From NCBI RefSeq assembly GCF_016925535.1, contig NZ_CP070496.1, forward strand, positions 3,596,001 to 3,660,000: a stretch of DNA of 64,000 nucleotides, written 5' to 3'. Position 1 is the first letter of the stretch; each line of letters opens with the position of its first letter. Positions 44,375-53,200 of this stretch are shown piece after piece. Source of the DNA: Natronoglycomyces albus (GTDB lineage Bacteria; Actinomycetota; Actinomycetes; Mycobacteriales; Micromonosporaceae). Position numbers and translations under genes: made by a program. The notes under the pieces were generated by a model. The model did not search any database. It saw only the letters and a program-made list of their open reading frames with translations, and was not told the DNA's origin.

Positions 44375-45678
44375 AGACTCAGGTCGATGTCGTCTGCTGA
44401 TGCCGCGTTTCGTTCCATGTCGTTGAGCTCGCTCGACCGGATGGTCAGTTGGTAGTGCTGTCTGGGATCGAAATCCTCGAACTGGTCGACTCTGTCGAGA
44501 ACATCCTCAACCAACTTTCGCAGGAACAGTCTCGGTGCAATGCCCACGCGCCCACCAAGTCCACCAGTAACCGCGCTGGCCAGCTCAGCGATGAATTCGT
44601 CGTCTACGACCTTGTGGACTCGGTCTGTAGCGTCGACGGCGTACAGATCTCGCACCGCTCTACCAAGCAGTTCCAGTTTGTCCAGGTCGAATCCGTGCAA
44701 TCGAATTTGCACGGCCCGGGGGTTGTCGAAGCGCGGGTCGGCGAAGTCCACTGCTAGCCGCTGAGCCAGTGCCGGAGCCCGTTGCACGCCCTGTGTTCCG
44801 TCAAAGAACGGAGGGGTTCCTGTAATGAGCAGGTACAGCCCGGGGAAGCGACCCTGGTCGATCTCGTCCATCCACTGCCGCAAGGCATTCAGGCTCTTCT
44901 CTCGGACGTCACTGCGCACTCGTTGCAACGTCTCGATCTCGTCTAGAACCACCAGGAGACCGGGGTGGCCCGAATCGCGCAACACTGTCAAGAGGCCTTG
45001 GAGGAAGCCAAGCGCACCGAAGTGGTCCAGGTCGCCTTTGACACCCGCAGCACGTTTCACCACTGCGGAGACGTTCGGCTGACCACCAATCCATGCCAAT
45101 AGCCCTTCAGCCAAGGCATCATCGCCTCGCAGCCGCGCACTCCGGTAGGCACGCAGAGCCGCGGAGAAAGCAGGGGTCGAGCGGGCGACGCTCGCGAGTC
45201 GCTGCTCAGCTAGGGCGTCGACTGCTTGTGCTAGCTGACTGGGGTCCTCGATCGAATCCGCTTCCAGCACGTCTTCTTCGAGAATGTAAAACCAGCCTTC
45301 GATAATGGCACGCAGAGCGCTGGGCGGCTGAGCAGCCGTCGATAGGTGCTCCACCAGGCGTCGATAGACAGTCTCAAGCTTGTGCAAGGGCGTCTCGGTT
45401 TCCGAAATCTGGATTTCGGCAGAGGCCATGTCGCGACGTTTTGCTCTTTCGGCCAGCCAGCGCGCAAAGAACGTCTTTCCGGATCCGTATTCTCCGCGCA
45501 GCGCCTTGAACTGGGCTTTTCCGGTGGAAACGGTGTCAAGCTCAGCGTCGATGGCCTGTTCAAACCGATCAAGCCCAACGGCGAACAGGTCGAGCCCTGC
45601 TTCGGGGACTGTGCCTCTGCGTAGGGCATCTATGACAGCCCTGCGTCGGGCTGGACTGACCGATTCTGGGCTAGTCAC
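44371..45678 (-). CDS. brxD: BREX ATP-binding protein BrxD
   Basis: A 435-residue AAA/ORC-like ATPase: Walker A GEYGSGKT (residues 62-69), ISETETPLHKLETVYRRLVE just after it, Walker B LLVVLDEIETLQR and a sensor-like LLITGTPPF. It matches the BrxD family that pairs with BrxHI in BREX types 2 and 6. It overlaps brxHI by 4 nt and the membrane PglZ-like gene by 4 nt. The role is probably ATP-driven remodelling or recruitment; known data are limited. Confidence 0.92.
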   Translation of the reverse strand: MTSPESVSPARRRAVIDALRRGTVPEAGLDLFAVGLDRFEQAIDAELDTVSTGKAQFKALRGEYGSGKTFFARWLAERAKRRDMASAEIQISETETPLHKLETVYRRLVEHLSTAAQPPSALRAIIEGWFYILEEDVLEADSIEDPSQLAQAVDALAEQRLASVARSTPAFSAALRAYRSARLRGDDALAEGLLAWIGGQPNVSAVVKRAAGVKGDLDHFGALGFLQGLLTVLRDSGHPGLLVVLDEIETLQRVRSDVREKSLNALRQWMDEIDQGRFPGLYLLITGTPPFFDGTQGVQRAPALAQRLAVDFADPRFDNPRAVQIRLHGFDLDKLELLGRAVRDLYAVDATDRVHKVVDDEFIAELASAVTGGLGGRVGIAPRLFLRKLVEDVLDRVDQFEDFDPRQHYQLTIRSSELNDMERNAASADDIDLSL

Positions 45679-46862
45679 TGGTGTCCTCCAAGAAACTGCT
45701 GGCGAAGTAGTTCCAGGTTGAGCCGAACGCTAGTGCCATTATCATCTCTAGTCAGCACTTGCGAACCGTCGATATTCAAGGCCCGCTGAAGTTGGGTGAC
45801 GTATCCGTCGACACTGCCAGCTGGGCGTCCTGCGATGCGTCCTACCTCCGCGACTGTCAAAACTCCGCCAGCGTCCTGTGCGCCATCGATGATGGCTTTC
45901 ACCACTGCGGAGTCCGGGACTCGGCGCAGGCCTCGAACGTGGTCACGATACGTCTGGGAGTCGCATACTTGCTCGCTCAGCGTGGGATGACGAGGAAAGG
46001 TTCCGGAGGCAACAGTGGGATTTTTTTGCTGTCCGACTGTTGCAGGCTCGGGTTCACTGTTGATGGCACCCGATGCTGCTTGCGGCTTCGGCTGGCTGTA
46101 TTCGACACTCGGATCAGTGGTGCTGTGCAGTTCATCGGCCTTCAGGACAGCTCTGGCCCCAGCAGAGCTGAGTACTTGAGCCTCCGCACCGAGTTCGGTG
46201 ACAATGGCCCACGCCCGTTGATACGTAGCTTGTGCCAAGTCAGGACTAATCTGGGCGAGCCGCCCCACATGGACCACTCCCGCATGAGCGAAACGCGCCA
46301 GGTAACCCGAACCGACCTGGCGGCCATCGAAATACCGCCGTTCAAGCTCAGCCAGCGCCGAGGTGGCACCCTCGCCAATAGACAGCAGTGCGCTTGCCAC
46401 TAGGGCGGCGGCTGGTGCATCGTGTGCCAGGCTGAACCCATAAGGACCAGGGTCAAAGTCAGAGTGGCGGTGGGAGTCAGATTGTTGTTTGGCCGTGTGA
46501 GTCTGTTCCGGAATCAACAGTGGAGGAGTGGTCACGACAGGAGACGACTCGGGCCGGTACCAGATCTTACGCCGCACTAGGAACGCATGGACGGTGGCAA
46601 AATTCCATAGGACGATGAGGTAGGCGTACATCATGACTTGCTCGTATTGTCGACCTTCACTGAACACCAGCGCGCCGATCCACAGTGCCAAATACACCGC
46701 GAACCCGAGGAACTGGACGAACGTGCGGCGACGTATCCAGGCGATCAGGAAGGTCACCGGGGTGAGCAATCCGAAGCTCAGTAGCGGGCTCAACGCCCAG
46801 ACAATGGATCCGAATGCCCGGCCCAGAGAGGCTTTCGCAGTAACGAGGGGTTGAGAGTTCAT
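45675..46862 (-). CDS. Membrane-anchored PglZ paralogue lacking the phosphatase core (novel BREX-2 gene)
   Basis: A 395-residue protein between pglZ and brxD, overlapping each by 4 nt. Three membrane helices lie in the first 95 residues (about 17-42, 50-68 and 76-94), then a polar linker. Residues 148-245 align with PglZ 232-328 at roughly 40% identity by eye (DAP, ERRYF versus EQRFF, RFAxAG, ELGAE versus EIGAE). Residues 296-395 align with the PglZ C-terminus, 780-880, at about 70% (GLRRVPDS, SVDGYV, QLQRALNIDG, LELLRQQFLGG). The PglZ alkaline-phosphatase-like core between these segments is absent. This is thus an old duplicate with a new membrane module, probably tethering or regulating BREX components. 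It is not in the canonical BREX-2 gene list as I know it. Confidence 0.85.
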   Translation of the reverse strand: MNSQPLVTAKASLGRAFGSIVWALSPLLSFGLLTPVTFLIAWIRRRTFVQFLGFAVYLALWIGALVFSEGRQYEQVMMYAYLIVLWNFATVHAFLVRRKIWYRPESSPVVTTPPLLIPEQTHTAKQQSDSHRHSDFDPGPYGFSLAHDAPAAALVASALLSIGEGATSALAELERRYFDGRQVGSGYLARFAHAGVVHVGRLAQISPDLAQATYQRAWAIVTELGAEAQVLSSAGARAVLKADELHSTTDPSVEYSQPKPQAASGAINSEPEPATVGQQKNPTVASGTFPRHPTLSEQVCDSQTYRDHVRGLRRVPDSAVVKAIIDGAQDAGGVLTVAEVGRIAGRPAGSVDGYVTQLQRALNIDGSQVLTRDDNGTSVRLNLELLRQQFLGGHQ

Positions 46863-49501
46863 CGGCGGCGGCCCCCGAGGAACTGCTGGCGCAGAAGTTC
46901 CAGATCGATTCGAATGCTCGTGCCGTCGTCCTGTTTAGAGAGCACCTGTGTCCCATCAATGTTCAGGGCTCGTTGGAGTTGGCTGACATAGCCATCAACG
47001 CTGGCTGCCGGTTTATCCGCGATCTTGCCGACCTGGGCCGAGGCTAGGACACCTCCGGCCGACTGGACAGCGTCGATGATCGCCATGACCGCGACCGAGT
47101 CCGGTACCCGTCGCAGCCCTTTAACATGCGCACGGTAGGTATCGGACTCGCAGATCTGCTGGCCCAGCGTGACTTCCGCAAACAAGGTTGCCGCAGATTG
47201 CGTAGGCTTACCACTTTGCTTTGACTTCGACGAGGGTTCAGCGGTGCGTACTGAGTTGTTCCACCATTCGGGCTGGTGGACGGCGGCCGAGTCGTAGACC
47301 ACCCAGTGTTCGGCGCGAGCCTTTGCCGTGGGGACATAGACCTGCACGGGAATGACCATCTCGGCCAGGGACGCGCCGCCGTGATACCCGGAGCGCTTGG
47401 ACCGATAGCGAACTCGCTCGTCCACTGCGGCCACCAACGCATCGCCCTCCAACACCCGGGGGCCGGTGAGCACGACTTCGCCATCAGTCGCAGCCTCCCC
47501 GCTACGCCAGCGGGCACTGTCGCCCCAAACGGCCGCCTTGGCATTGCCGGGTTCGCGCACGTGCCCATGATCAGAGCACAAGACGATGGGCCTTGCTGTT
47601 CGAGAGGCCGCGTCCAGCAGCGGCTGTAGGTAGTCGATATTGGACACCTGCCACAGCGGGCGCGAGGCCAGCTCATCCTTATCGAGGGCATCGTCAATGG
47701 TGTTCAGGACGACGGCTACGACAGTGTCGCGATCCGCGAGCGCGCCTTGCAAGGCCTTCGGTATCTGACCCACCTCGGTAGCCCGCAGGTCACCCTTGTG
47801 AAACAGCTGGACCTTGCGTCGCCCCCACAGCTGGGTAAGTCCCTTCCGCTCGGCTTCTTGTCCGCCCGAGACAAGGCTGCCAGCCAACAGGCTGGCACGC
47901 GAGTAGACAGTCGAGGATGGAACAGTGGCAAGCGCGCCTTCCCGTCCGGAATCAAACCGGCCGACCTCGACCCAACTGCCCCCTGCCGCAATGTCGGCAC
48001 CGATGGTGATGGCATCGGCCGCACTCATCCCGTCACAGACGACCAGCAGCGGCGCGGCTTCTCGTCCTGTGGTTCCGGCCAGCGGGCGCATGATCCGGTC
48101 TTGAAGGTTCTCCGCCAGCAACAACCGCTCAGTCTCACCGGTATTCCAGGCCGCTAGACGTTCAGCAAACCGTTGGTCCGCGAGCGCCCTGCGTTCACGG
48201 ACTCGGTCAAGCAATGCTTGATAAACCCGCCCGAGGCGGGGGTTGTTCGCCGTGTCAGCTACGCGCAAACGTGCGCGAGCGGAGTCGACCCAGCCGCCTT
48301 CGCGGATCTGCCAGTCAACCCATTCGGACACTGTCAGGCCCTGGGGCACCTCGTTGGCAAGCCAACGCGTCAGACGCAGTGCGGCCCGAGCATCCTCGAT
48401 GGGGCCCGAACGATCGGCGGCCATCGTATGGCTCTTAACCTGTTCGAAGGACGTCTCTAGCGCACCGATTCCCTCCGGCCGACTTAGCGTGCGCTTCAAG
48501 ATGGCGGCAAAATCCGCGAGGCGAGCATGTAGACCAGCTACGAATAGGTCGGATGCTGCGATGACGCTCTCCGCACCGATCTCAGCGAGGATTGCTTCGG
48601 CACGCCGGAAGGCAGCTCCGGCGATATCCTTATCGCTTTCAGCCTGGCGTTGTAGGTGAGCAAGGCCCGCCTCGGCAAAGCGCCGGAGTGCATCCGCATC
48701 GGGACGGTCGTTACCGAAAAAGCGCTGCTCGAATCGGGCTTGGGGAATTTGGGCCTCCGACCCGGCATCCGCAAGTGCTTTGGCGGCCACCGCGACGGGG
48801 GGCGCATCGCGAGCTTCGCCAGTTTCGGCCAGCACCACGACGAGCGCGGCGGTTTGCCCGGCGATTTCTCGCAGCGCAGCCGCCAAGTGGTCACGTAGTG
48901 GTCGGTCTAGGTCGTGCCATTGTTCGATATTCGTCGCCGCCTGGCTCCAGGTGAGCATCGACGCCACGTCCACCACCGCGTCTGGGTCACTGTGCAGGTG
49001 GAGGCCAAGAAGTCGGCGGAGTACGTCCTCGCGAGCGAGTGCTCGCGGCGGCTGGCTGCGACGTTTCCACAGCTCGGAGCCGTAGTAGAGCAACTGCTCG
49101 GCGATCCAGTCGTCGCCTTTACCGCGCAGCCTTCGGTCGATGTGCTCGGCCTTGGAGTTGGCGCGGATCGCCTCCCAAGGGTCGATCGACGTGACCTTAT
49201 GCCCGGCAATTTGCGCACGCAACGACGTGCCGAGCTCGTTTTCGGTCATGTCGGTGGGCACCACCAGCAGGCCATTACCGTCGTGTCGGTCGATCAAGTC
49301 GAGCACGGCCAGGACTGTCTTCGCTGGACGGACGGTCACCGTGAGGGAGTTGCCGTTGGTGCCCACGGTGATTGAGTCCGGTCCATCCCAGACCGGGTCG
49401 GCATGCAAGAGGACCGTTGACGGCCCGTTCGCTCGGCAGCCGATCTCGCGCACGATGGCCTCGACGATGCCCCTGCTGGCTGCTGGCACAGCTCCGCTCA
49501 T
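46859..49501 (-). CDS. pglZ: BREX type 2 phosphatase-like protein PglZ
   Basis: An 880-residue PglZ. The N-terminal 450 residues are mainly helical; the alkaline-phosphatase-superfamily core follows, with VVCDGMSAADA (about 487-497, metal and nucleophile region) and LCSDHGHVREPG (about 641-652, metal-binding His). The last 100 residues are a winged-helix-like module (GLRRVPDS to LELLRQQFLGG) shared with the downstream membrane protein. PglZ is the hallmark of all BREX systems; in the Pgl system its action opposes PglX toxicity. It overlaps pglY and the next gene by 4 nt each. Confidence 0.95.
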   Translation of the reverse strand: MSGAVPAASRGIVEAIVREIGCRANGPSTVLLHADPVWDGPDSITVGTNGNSLTVTVRPAKTVLAVLDLIDRHDGNGLLVVPTDMTENELGTSLRAQIAGHKVTSIDPWEAIRANSKAEHIDRRLRGKGDDWIAEQLLYYGSELWKRRSQPPRALAREDVLRRLLGLHLHSDPDAVVDVASMLTWSQAATNIEQWHDLDRPLRDHLAAALREIAGQTAALVVVLAETGEARDAPPVAVAAKALADAGSEAQIPQARFEQRFFGNDRPDADALRRFAEAGLAHLQRQAESDKDIAGAAFRRAEAILAEIGAESVIAASDLFVAGLHARLADFAAILKRTLSRPEGIGALETSFEQVKSHTMAADRSGPIEDARAALRLTRWLANEVPQGLTVSEWVDWQIREGGWVDSARARLRVADTANNPRLGRVYQALLDRVRERRALADQRFAERLAAWNTGETERLLLAENLQDRIMRPLAGTTGREAAPLLVVCDGMSAADAITIGADIAAGGSWVEVGRFDSGREGALATVPSSTVYSRASLLAGSLVSGGQEAERKGLTQLWGRRKVQLFHKGDLRATEVGQIPKALQGALADRDTVVAVVLNTIDDALDKDELASRPLWQVSNIDYLQPLLDAASRTARPIVLCSDHGHVREPGNAKAAVWGDSARWRSGEAATDGEVVLTGPRVLEGDALVAAVDERVRYRSKRSGYHGGASLAEMVIPVQVYVPTAKARAEHWVVYDSAAVHQPEWWNNSVRTAEPSSKSKQSGKPTQSAATLFAEVTLGQQICESDTYRAHVKGLRRVPDSVAVMAIIDAVQSAGGVLASAQVGKIADKPAASVDGYVSQLQRALNIDGTQVLSKQDDGTSIRIDLELLRQQFLGGRRR

Positions 49502-52500
49502 TGTCGCTCCACTTTCATGAAGGTGACGTCGTATTCGCCATCGTCGAGCTCGTCGGAAAGGTCAGGAAAGGCGGACTTTAGTTGTCCAGCGCTGGCCCGG
49601 CGAGTAATCACCCCAGGCTGGGTTGGTTCGCTTTGGCCGGGGGCGGCTGCTTTCGCCTGGTCGGGCGGCGAAGGAGGCGTCGGCGGACGAGCCTTGACCA
49701 ACCGATTCGTTGCCGCCGTGACACAGTCGCGGATGACTGGCTCTAGCGGCGCGTCATGTTGGTCTTTTTCCGCTGCCTGCCGCAGCCGATTGAGGATCTT
49801 GACAGCTTCGGGGCTAGTGTCGGTCACTAGCGGGTCGAGGATTGTCCAGGTGTTGGTTTCGTTGTTCAGCACTCCAGCCAGCACGGCGGCGTCACGGATG
49901 CTGCGCACATAGATGCCGGCATCGCGCGTGAGTTCGGGAGCGGCAAGCCGCTCGAACAGGTCGAGGTCGCCCTCGGCCTCCGACAGGCTTATAAACAGCT
50001 CCTTGAGTTCGGTGGCTGTCACCAAACGCGGGCTCTGTTCGTCCAGGCCCAGGGTGGTCTTGCGCGCCAGGAGAGCGGCATGGAGGTTTTCCACCGCCTG
50101 CTGTTTCTCATGCAGGACCAATCTCATGTGCTTGGTCATCGATACCAGCGCGCGGGAATTGTACGCGGGCCGGGGTTCGGCCCCAAAGATCTTCACAGCG
50201 CGTTGCGAGGCACGGTCGAAGGTTTCTCGCTCAGGCAAAGGCTGCTTGCACAAGCGCATGTCAGCGGCCAAGCCAGTCAGCCCTGGAGCCTCAATAGTCG
50301 TGCCCGAGCGCATCCAGGTGCGGTCATCTTCAATGGCGTAACACAGCACCACCAGATCCCGAAGATCCCCAGGCAGCCCAGGGTGCTTCTCCATAACCCA
50401 GTCGCGTATCTGGGCTACGGTGAGCGATTCGGGATGCCCGGTGGCCTCGGCCCGGGTATTGATGTCGCGCCGCCATCGGTCGGGCAGAATCATTGACCCT
50501 TCGTTGACGGTTCCCAGGTCGAGCGGACCGGCGATCCGCCTCAGGACCTCGCGATCGTCCTTGGTGATCTCGGCTCGACGGTTCGGGTCCTTCACCGCCG
50601 TTTCCACCGTGCGCAAGACAATGTCGAGCTCTGCCCGCTTGTAGGCGCGAGTTCGACCTCTGGCCCCCGAGCCAAGGTCGGGGTGGTCTGGGTAGGCGTG
50701 GTCAAGCAGGCTCTTGACAATGTCGGCCATCGAATCGGACAGCGACGAGCCCGGCTGCAACTGGTAGTGCCAACGCTGGTCCAATCCGAGAACTCGATCC
50801 CGCCCTTGGGGATGGTCATCCACGTCGGTGGGCTGGTCCTGATTGACGCCATAGGCCTGTTTCGTAGCTGAGAGGATGCGTTCCTTCAACGCGATTTGCT
50901 GCGAGTTCAAGGCAATCCGCGCTTCGGCTCGGTCTTCGCCGCTGAGGTTGGGGCTGGCCTCGATCAGCCGTTCCTCGCGCTCTAGGAGATAGCGGATGGT
51001 CACGTACTTGGCTAGGTCGGCTTGGCGTTCGGCCGTGAAGAAGGCCGGAATCATCCCGGCGGCCAGCGGGGCTGTCCCACTGAAGTTCTTCTGAGCTTCT
51101 TCGATAACCAGCCGGGCTTCGGTCGGACTGAAGCTGGCTCCTTCGTCAAATGGGTAATCGATAACCAACCGAATGCGGTCAGGTTCCTCTGAGTAGAGAT
51201 CAACCTGCGCGGTCTCGCGGATGTTCGTGAAGAGGATTTCGACCGACCTGGTCGTCCCCCGCCACGTCACATCGGTGGTGGTAATGCGCTCGTCTGGGTC
51301 GCGCAAGCCTAGTTCTTCCCACAGGAGTCGCTTAAGCGCCAGCCGGTTCTCCGGCGGCTTATCACCTGATTTGCTCGCGGCGCTACGAATGATCGACTTG
51401 ACATCTACTTGCAACAGCTGGATCGTGACTTGGGGGTCGTCGGATCCGGTGATACGAAAGGCACTGAAAGTAACGCCCAAGTCCTTGAGCGTCTTGGCGA
51501 CCTTCTGTTTTTCGGCTCCGGGGATCGGTGAGGCGATCGCCCCTTGATTGAGGGCCGCCAAACGCGAAGCCGTCAGGTGCCCCAACGCAGGCACCCGCGG
51601 GACTAGCGCCGACAACATCAGGGTCTTGACCACCATGTCGTCAGCTCGGAAGGCGTGTTTGGGCGACAGGTCCCGTACTTCGGCCTCGGTCTTCAGCTTG
51701 TGCCGGTCAAGCAACCACGGACGCAGCTCGTCAAGGTAGAACTCCTTGATGCGGTTGTATTCATCTCGCAACCGGTCGGTGAATGGCTTGTCTTGACCGT
51801 CAATGAGCACTTCAAAGATCGTGCCTACCGGCATGAGCTGCCCCAGCGGCATGTCCCGGTGGTCAACCAGCAACTGCATGAGCAGTTTGAGCGCGGTGCG
51901 CTCACGCTGCAACGCACTCGATACGTCGACAATGGTGTGCATGAAAGCCGGTGAGAACGGGTAGGTGGCGGCGAAGTCGTCAACTGTGGCACGCCCGCCC
52001 TCGGAGTCCAGCAGGATGTCCCACACCTCGCGCCGATTGCTCTTGGTCCGGTCGAACGCATCGGCCAGCGCGCCAGCGGCCGCATCGTCCTTGGGCTTGA
52101 GCAGCCGCTCGGAGACAACAGCGGGAAGGTTGGTGTCCGCCAGGGAAATCGTGCCGAAGCGGCCGTCCCAGTACTTAAGCGTGTCGAACAGCGACTCGGT
52201 GTCGGTGCCGGCGATGTCTCGGCCGACTAGTTCGCGCAGATCGCGCTGCCGGGGCAGAAAGCTAATGATTGGGGCCGGGCGCTTTGCCTCTGCCGACTCG
52301 ACCAGTTTCGAGACTTTCTGCGCCTCGTTTTTCAGCTTCGATGGTTCGCCGACGAACTTCGACTGCCAGAGCACCAACTCGTCGAGGTAGAGCACGACCG
52401 CGTCGTATCCGAGGTGCTTGGCATGGTGGCTAATTACCGAAAGTCCCTGGTCGAGTTTGAGGTAGGAGTTCTCGCCCTGGGTGTAGCCGGTGAAATGAGA

Positions 52501-53187
52501 GAAGTAGGACTTCATCAGCGCCGAGACCAGCTCAGTCCGGGCCGTATCACCTGGGGGCGCGGAAAAGGCGGCGTCGAGCGTCTCCGAGTCCCACGTGCCC
52601 GCCAAGTCGTCGCCCCACTCGTCTGCCTCAGCGGCCGCGCTACTGGGCAGGCCGGAGACGAAGGCCTCGTCACCGAGCTTTTCGCGCAAGAGGAGCGCGT
52701 TGTTAAGCAACATGCCGTCTCGGTAGACGGCTGGGAGCGCAGCCTCGGGGTGCAGTTCCTGGATGGCCTTCACATAGCCCCCCAGAACCGCGTCCTCAAG
52801 GGAGTCCTCATCGATCATGTGCAGACTGACCTGGAGAAACCGCTTATTCTGAAGCCAATTGTCGTGGGCGACGATGGCGTCAACCAGTCGGTGCTTGCCT
52901 CGGGCTGCGGGGTTGTGGCGGAGAATCTCTCGCAGCACTGCCATGAAGTGCGACTTACCGGAGCCGAATGAACCGTCGAGATAGGTGCCCTTGGAACTGT
53001 TCCCGGTGACTGCTTGTTCGATCAGTTCCAAAGCAGTCCTGAATCGGTCAGCCAAGTCTTCGGTCACGACATAGTCGTTGAGGACTTTTTCGGGTTGATC
53101 GTCACGGCCAAGTTCCAGGACGAAATCACCCGGATGCACGGACGTGGGTAGGTCAAATAGGTCTGAGAGGCGCTGGGGCTGGGACAT
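49498..53187 (-). CDS. pglY: BREX type 2 ATPase PglY
   Basis: A 1,229-residue P-loop protein equivalent to BrxC. Walker A GSFGSGKSH is at residues 72-80 and Walker B VVLYLDELVLW at about 263-273; long helical regions follow, and a low-complexity Pro/Ala tail begins near residue 1170. PglY/BrxC proteins are needed for both phage resistance and host DNA modification. The ATG at 53187 follows GGAGG, and the gap to pglX is 13 nt. The 3' end overlaps pglZ by 4 nt. No disruption is seen. Confidence 0.95.
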   Translation of the reverse strand: MSQPQRLSDLFDLPTSVHPGDFVLELGRDDQPEKVLNDYVVTEDLADRFRTALELIEQAVTGNSSKGTYLDGSFGSGKSHFMAVLREILRHNPAARGKHRLVDAIVAHDNWLQNKRFLQVSLHMIDEDSLEDAVLGGYVKAIQELHPEAALPAVYRDGMLLNNALLLREKLGDEAFVSGLPSSAAAEADEWGDDLAGTWDSETLDAAFSAPPGDTARTELVSALMKSYFSHFTGYTQGENSYLKLDQGLSVISHHAKHLGYDAVVLYLDELVLWQSKFVGEPSKLKNEAQKVSKLVESAEAKRPAPIISFLPRQRDLRELVGRDIAGTDTESLFDTLKYWDGRFGTISLADTNLPAVVSERLLKPKDDAAAGALADAFDRTKSNRREVWDILLDSEGGRATVDDFAATYPFSPAFMHTIVDVSSALQRERTALKLLMQLLVDHRDMPLGQLMPVGTIFEVLIDGQDKPFTDRLRDEYNRIKEFYLDELRPWLLDRHKLKTEAEVRDLSPKHAFRADDMVVKTLMLSALVPRVPALGHLTASRLAALNQGAIASPIPGAEKQKVAKTLKDLGVTFSAFRITGSDDPQVTIQLLQVDVKSIIRSAASKSGDKPPENRLALKRLLWEELGLRDPDERITTTDVTWRGTTRSVEILFTNIRETAQVDLYSEEPDRIRLVIDYPFDEGASFSPTEARLVIEEAQKNFSGTAPLAAGMIPAFFTAERQADLAKYVTIRYLLEREERLIEASPNLSGEDRAEARIALNSQQIALKERILSATKQAYGVNQDQPTDVDDHPQGRDRVLGLDQRWHYQLQPGSSLSDSMADIVKSLLDHAYPDHPDLGSGARGRTRAYKRAELDIVLRTVETAVKDPNRRAEITKDDREVLRRIAGPLDLGTVNEGSMILPDRWRRDINTRAEATGHPESLTVAQIRDWVMEKHPGLPGDLRDLVVLCYAIEDDRTWMRSGTTIEAPGLTGLAADMRLCKQPLPERETFDRASQRAVKIFGAEPRPAYNSRALVSMTKHMRLVLHEKQQAVENLHAALLARKTTLGLDEQSPRLVTATELKELFISLSEAEGDLDLFERLAAPELTRDAGIYVRSIRDAAVLAGVLNNETNTWTILDPLVTDTSPEAVKILNRLRQAAEKDQHDAPLEPVIRDCVTAATNRLVKARPPTPPSPPDQAKAAAPGQSEPTQPGVITRRASAGQLKSAFPDLSDELDDGEYDVTFMKVERQ

Positions 53188-53200
53188 CGGCTAACCTCCG

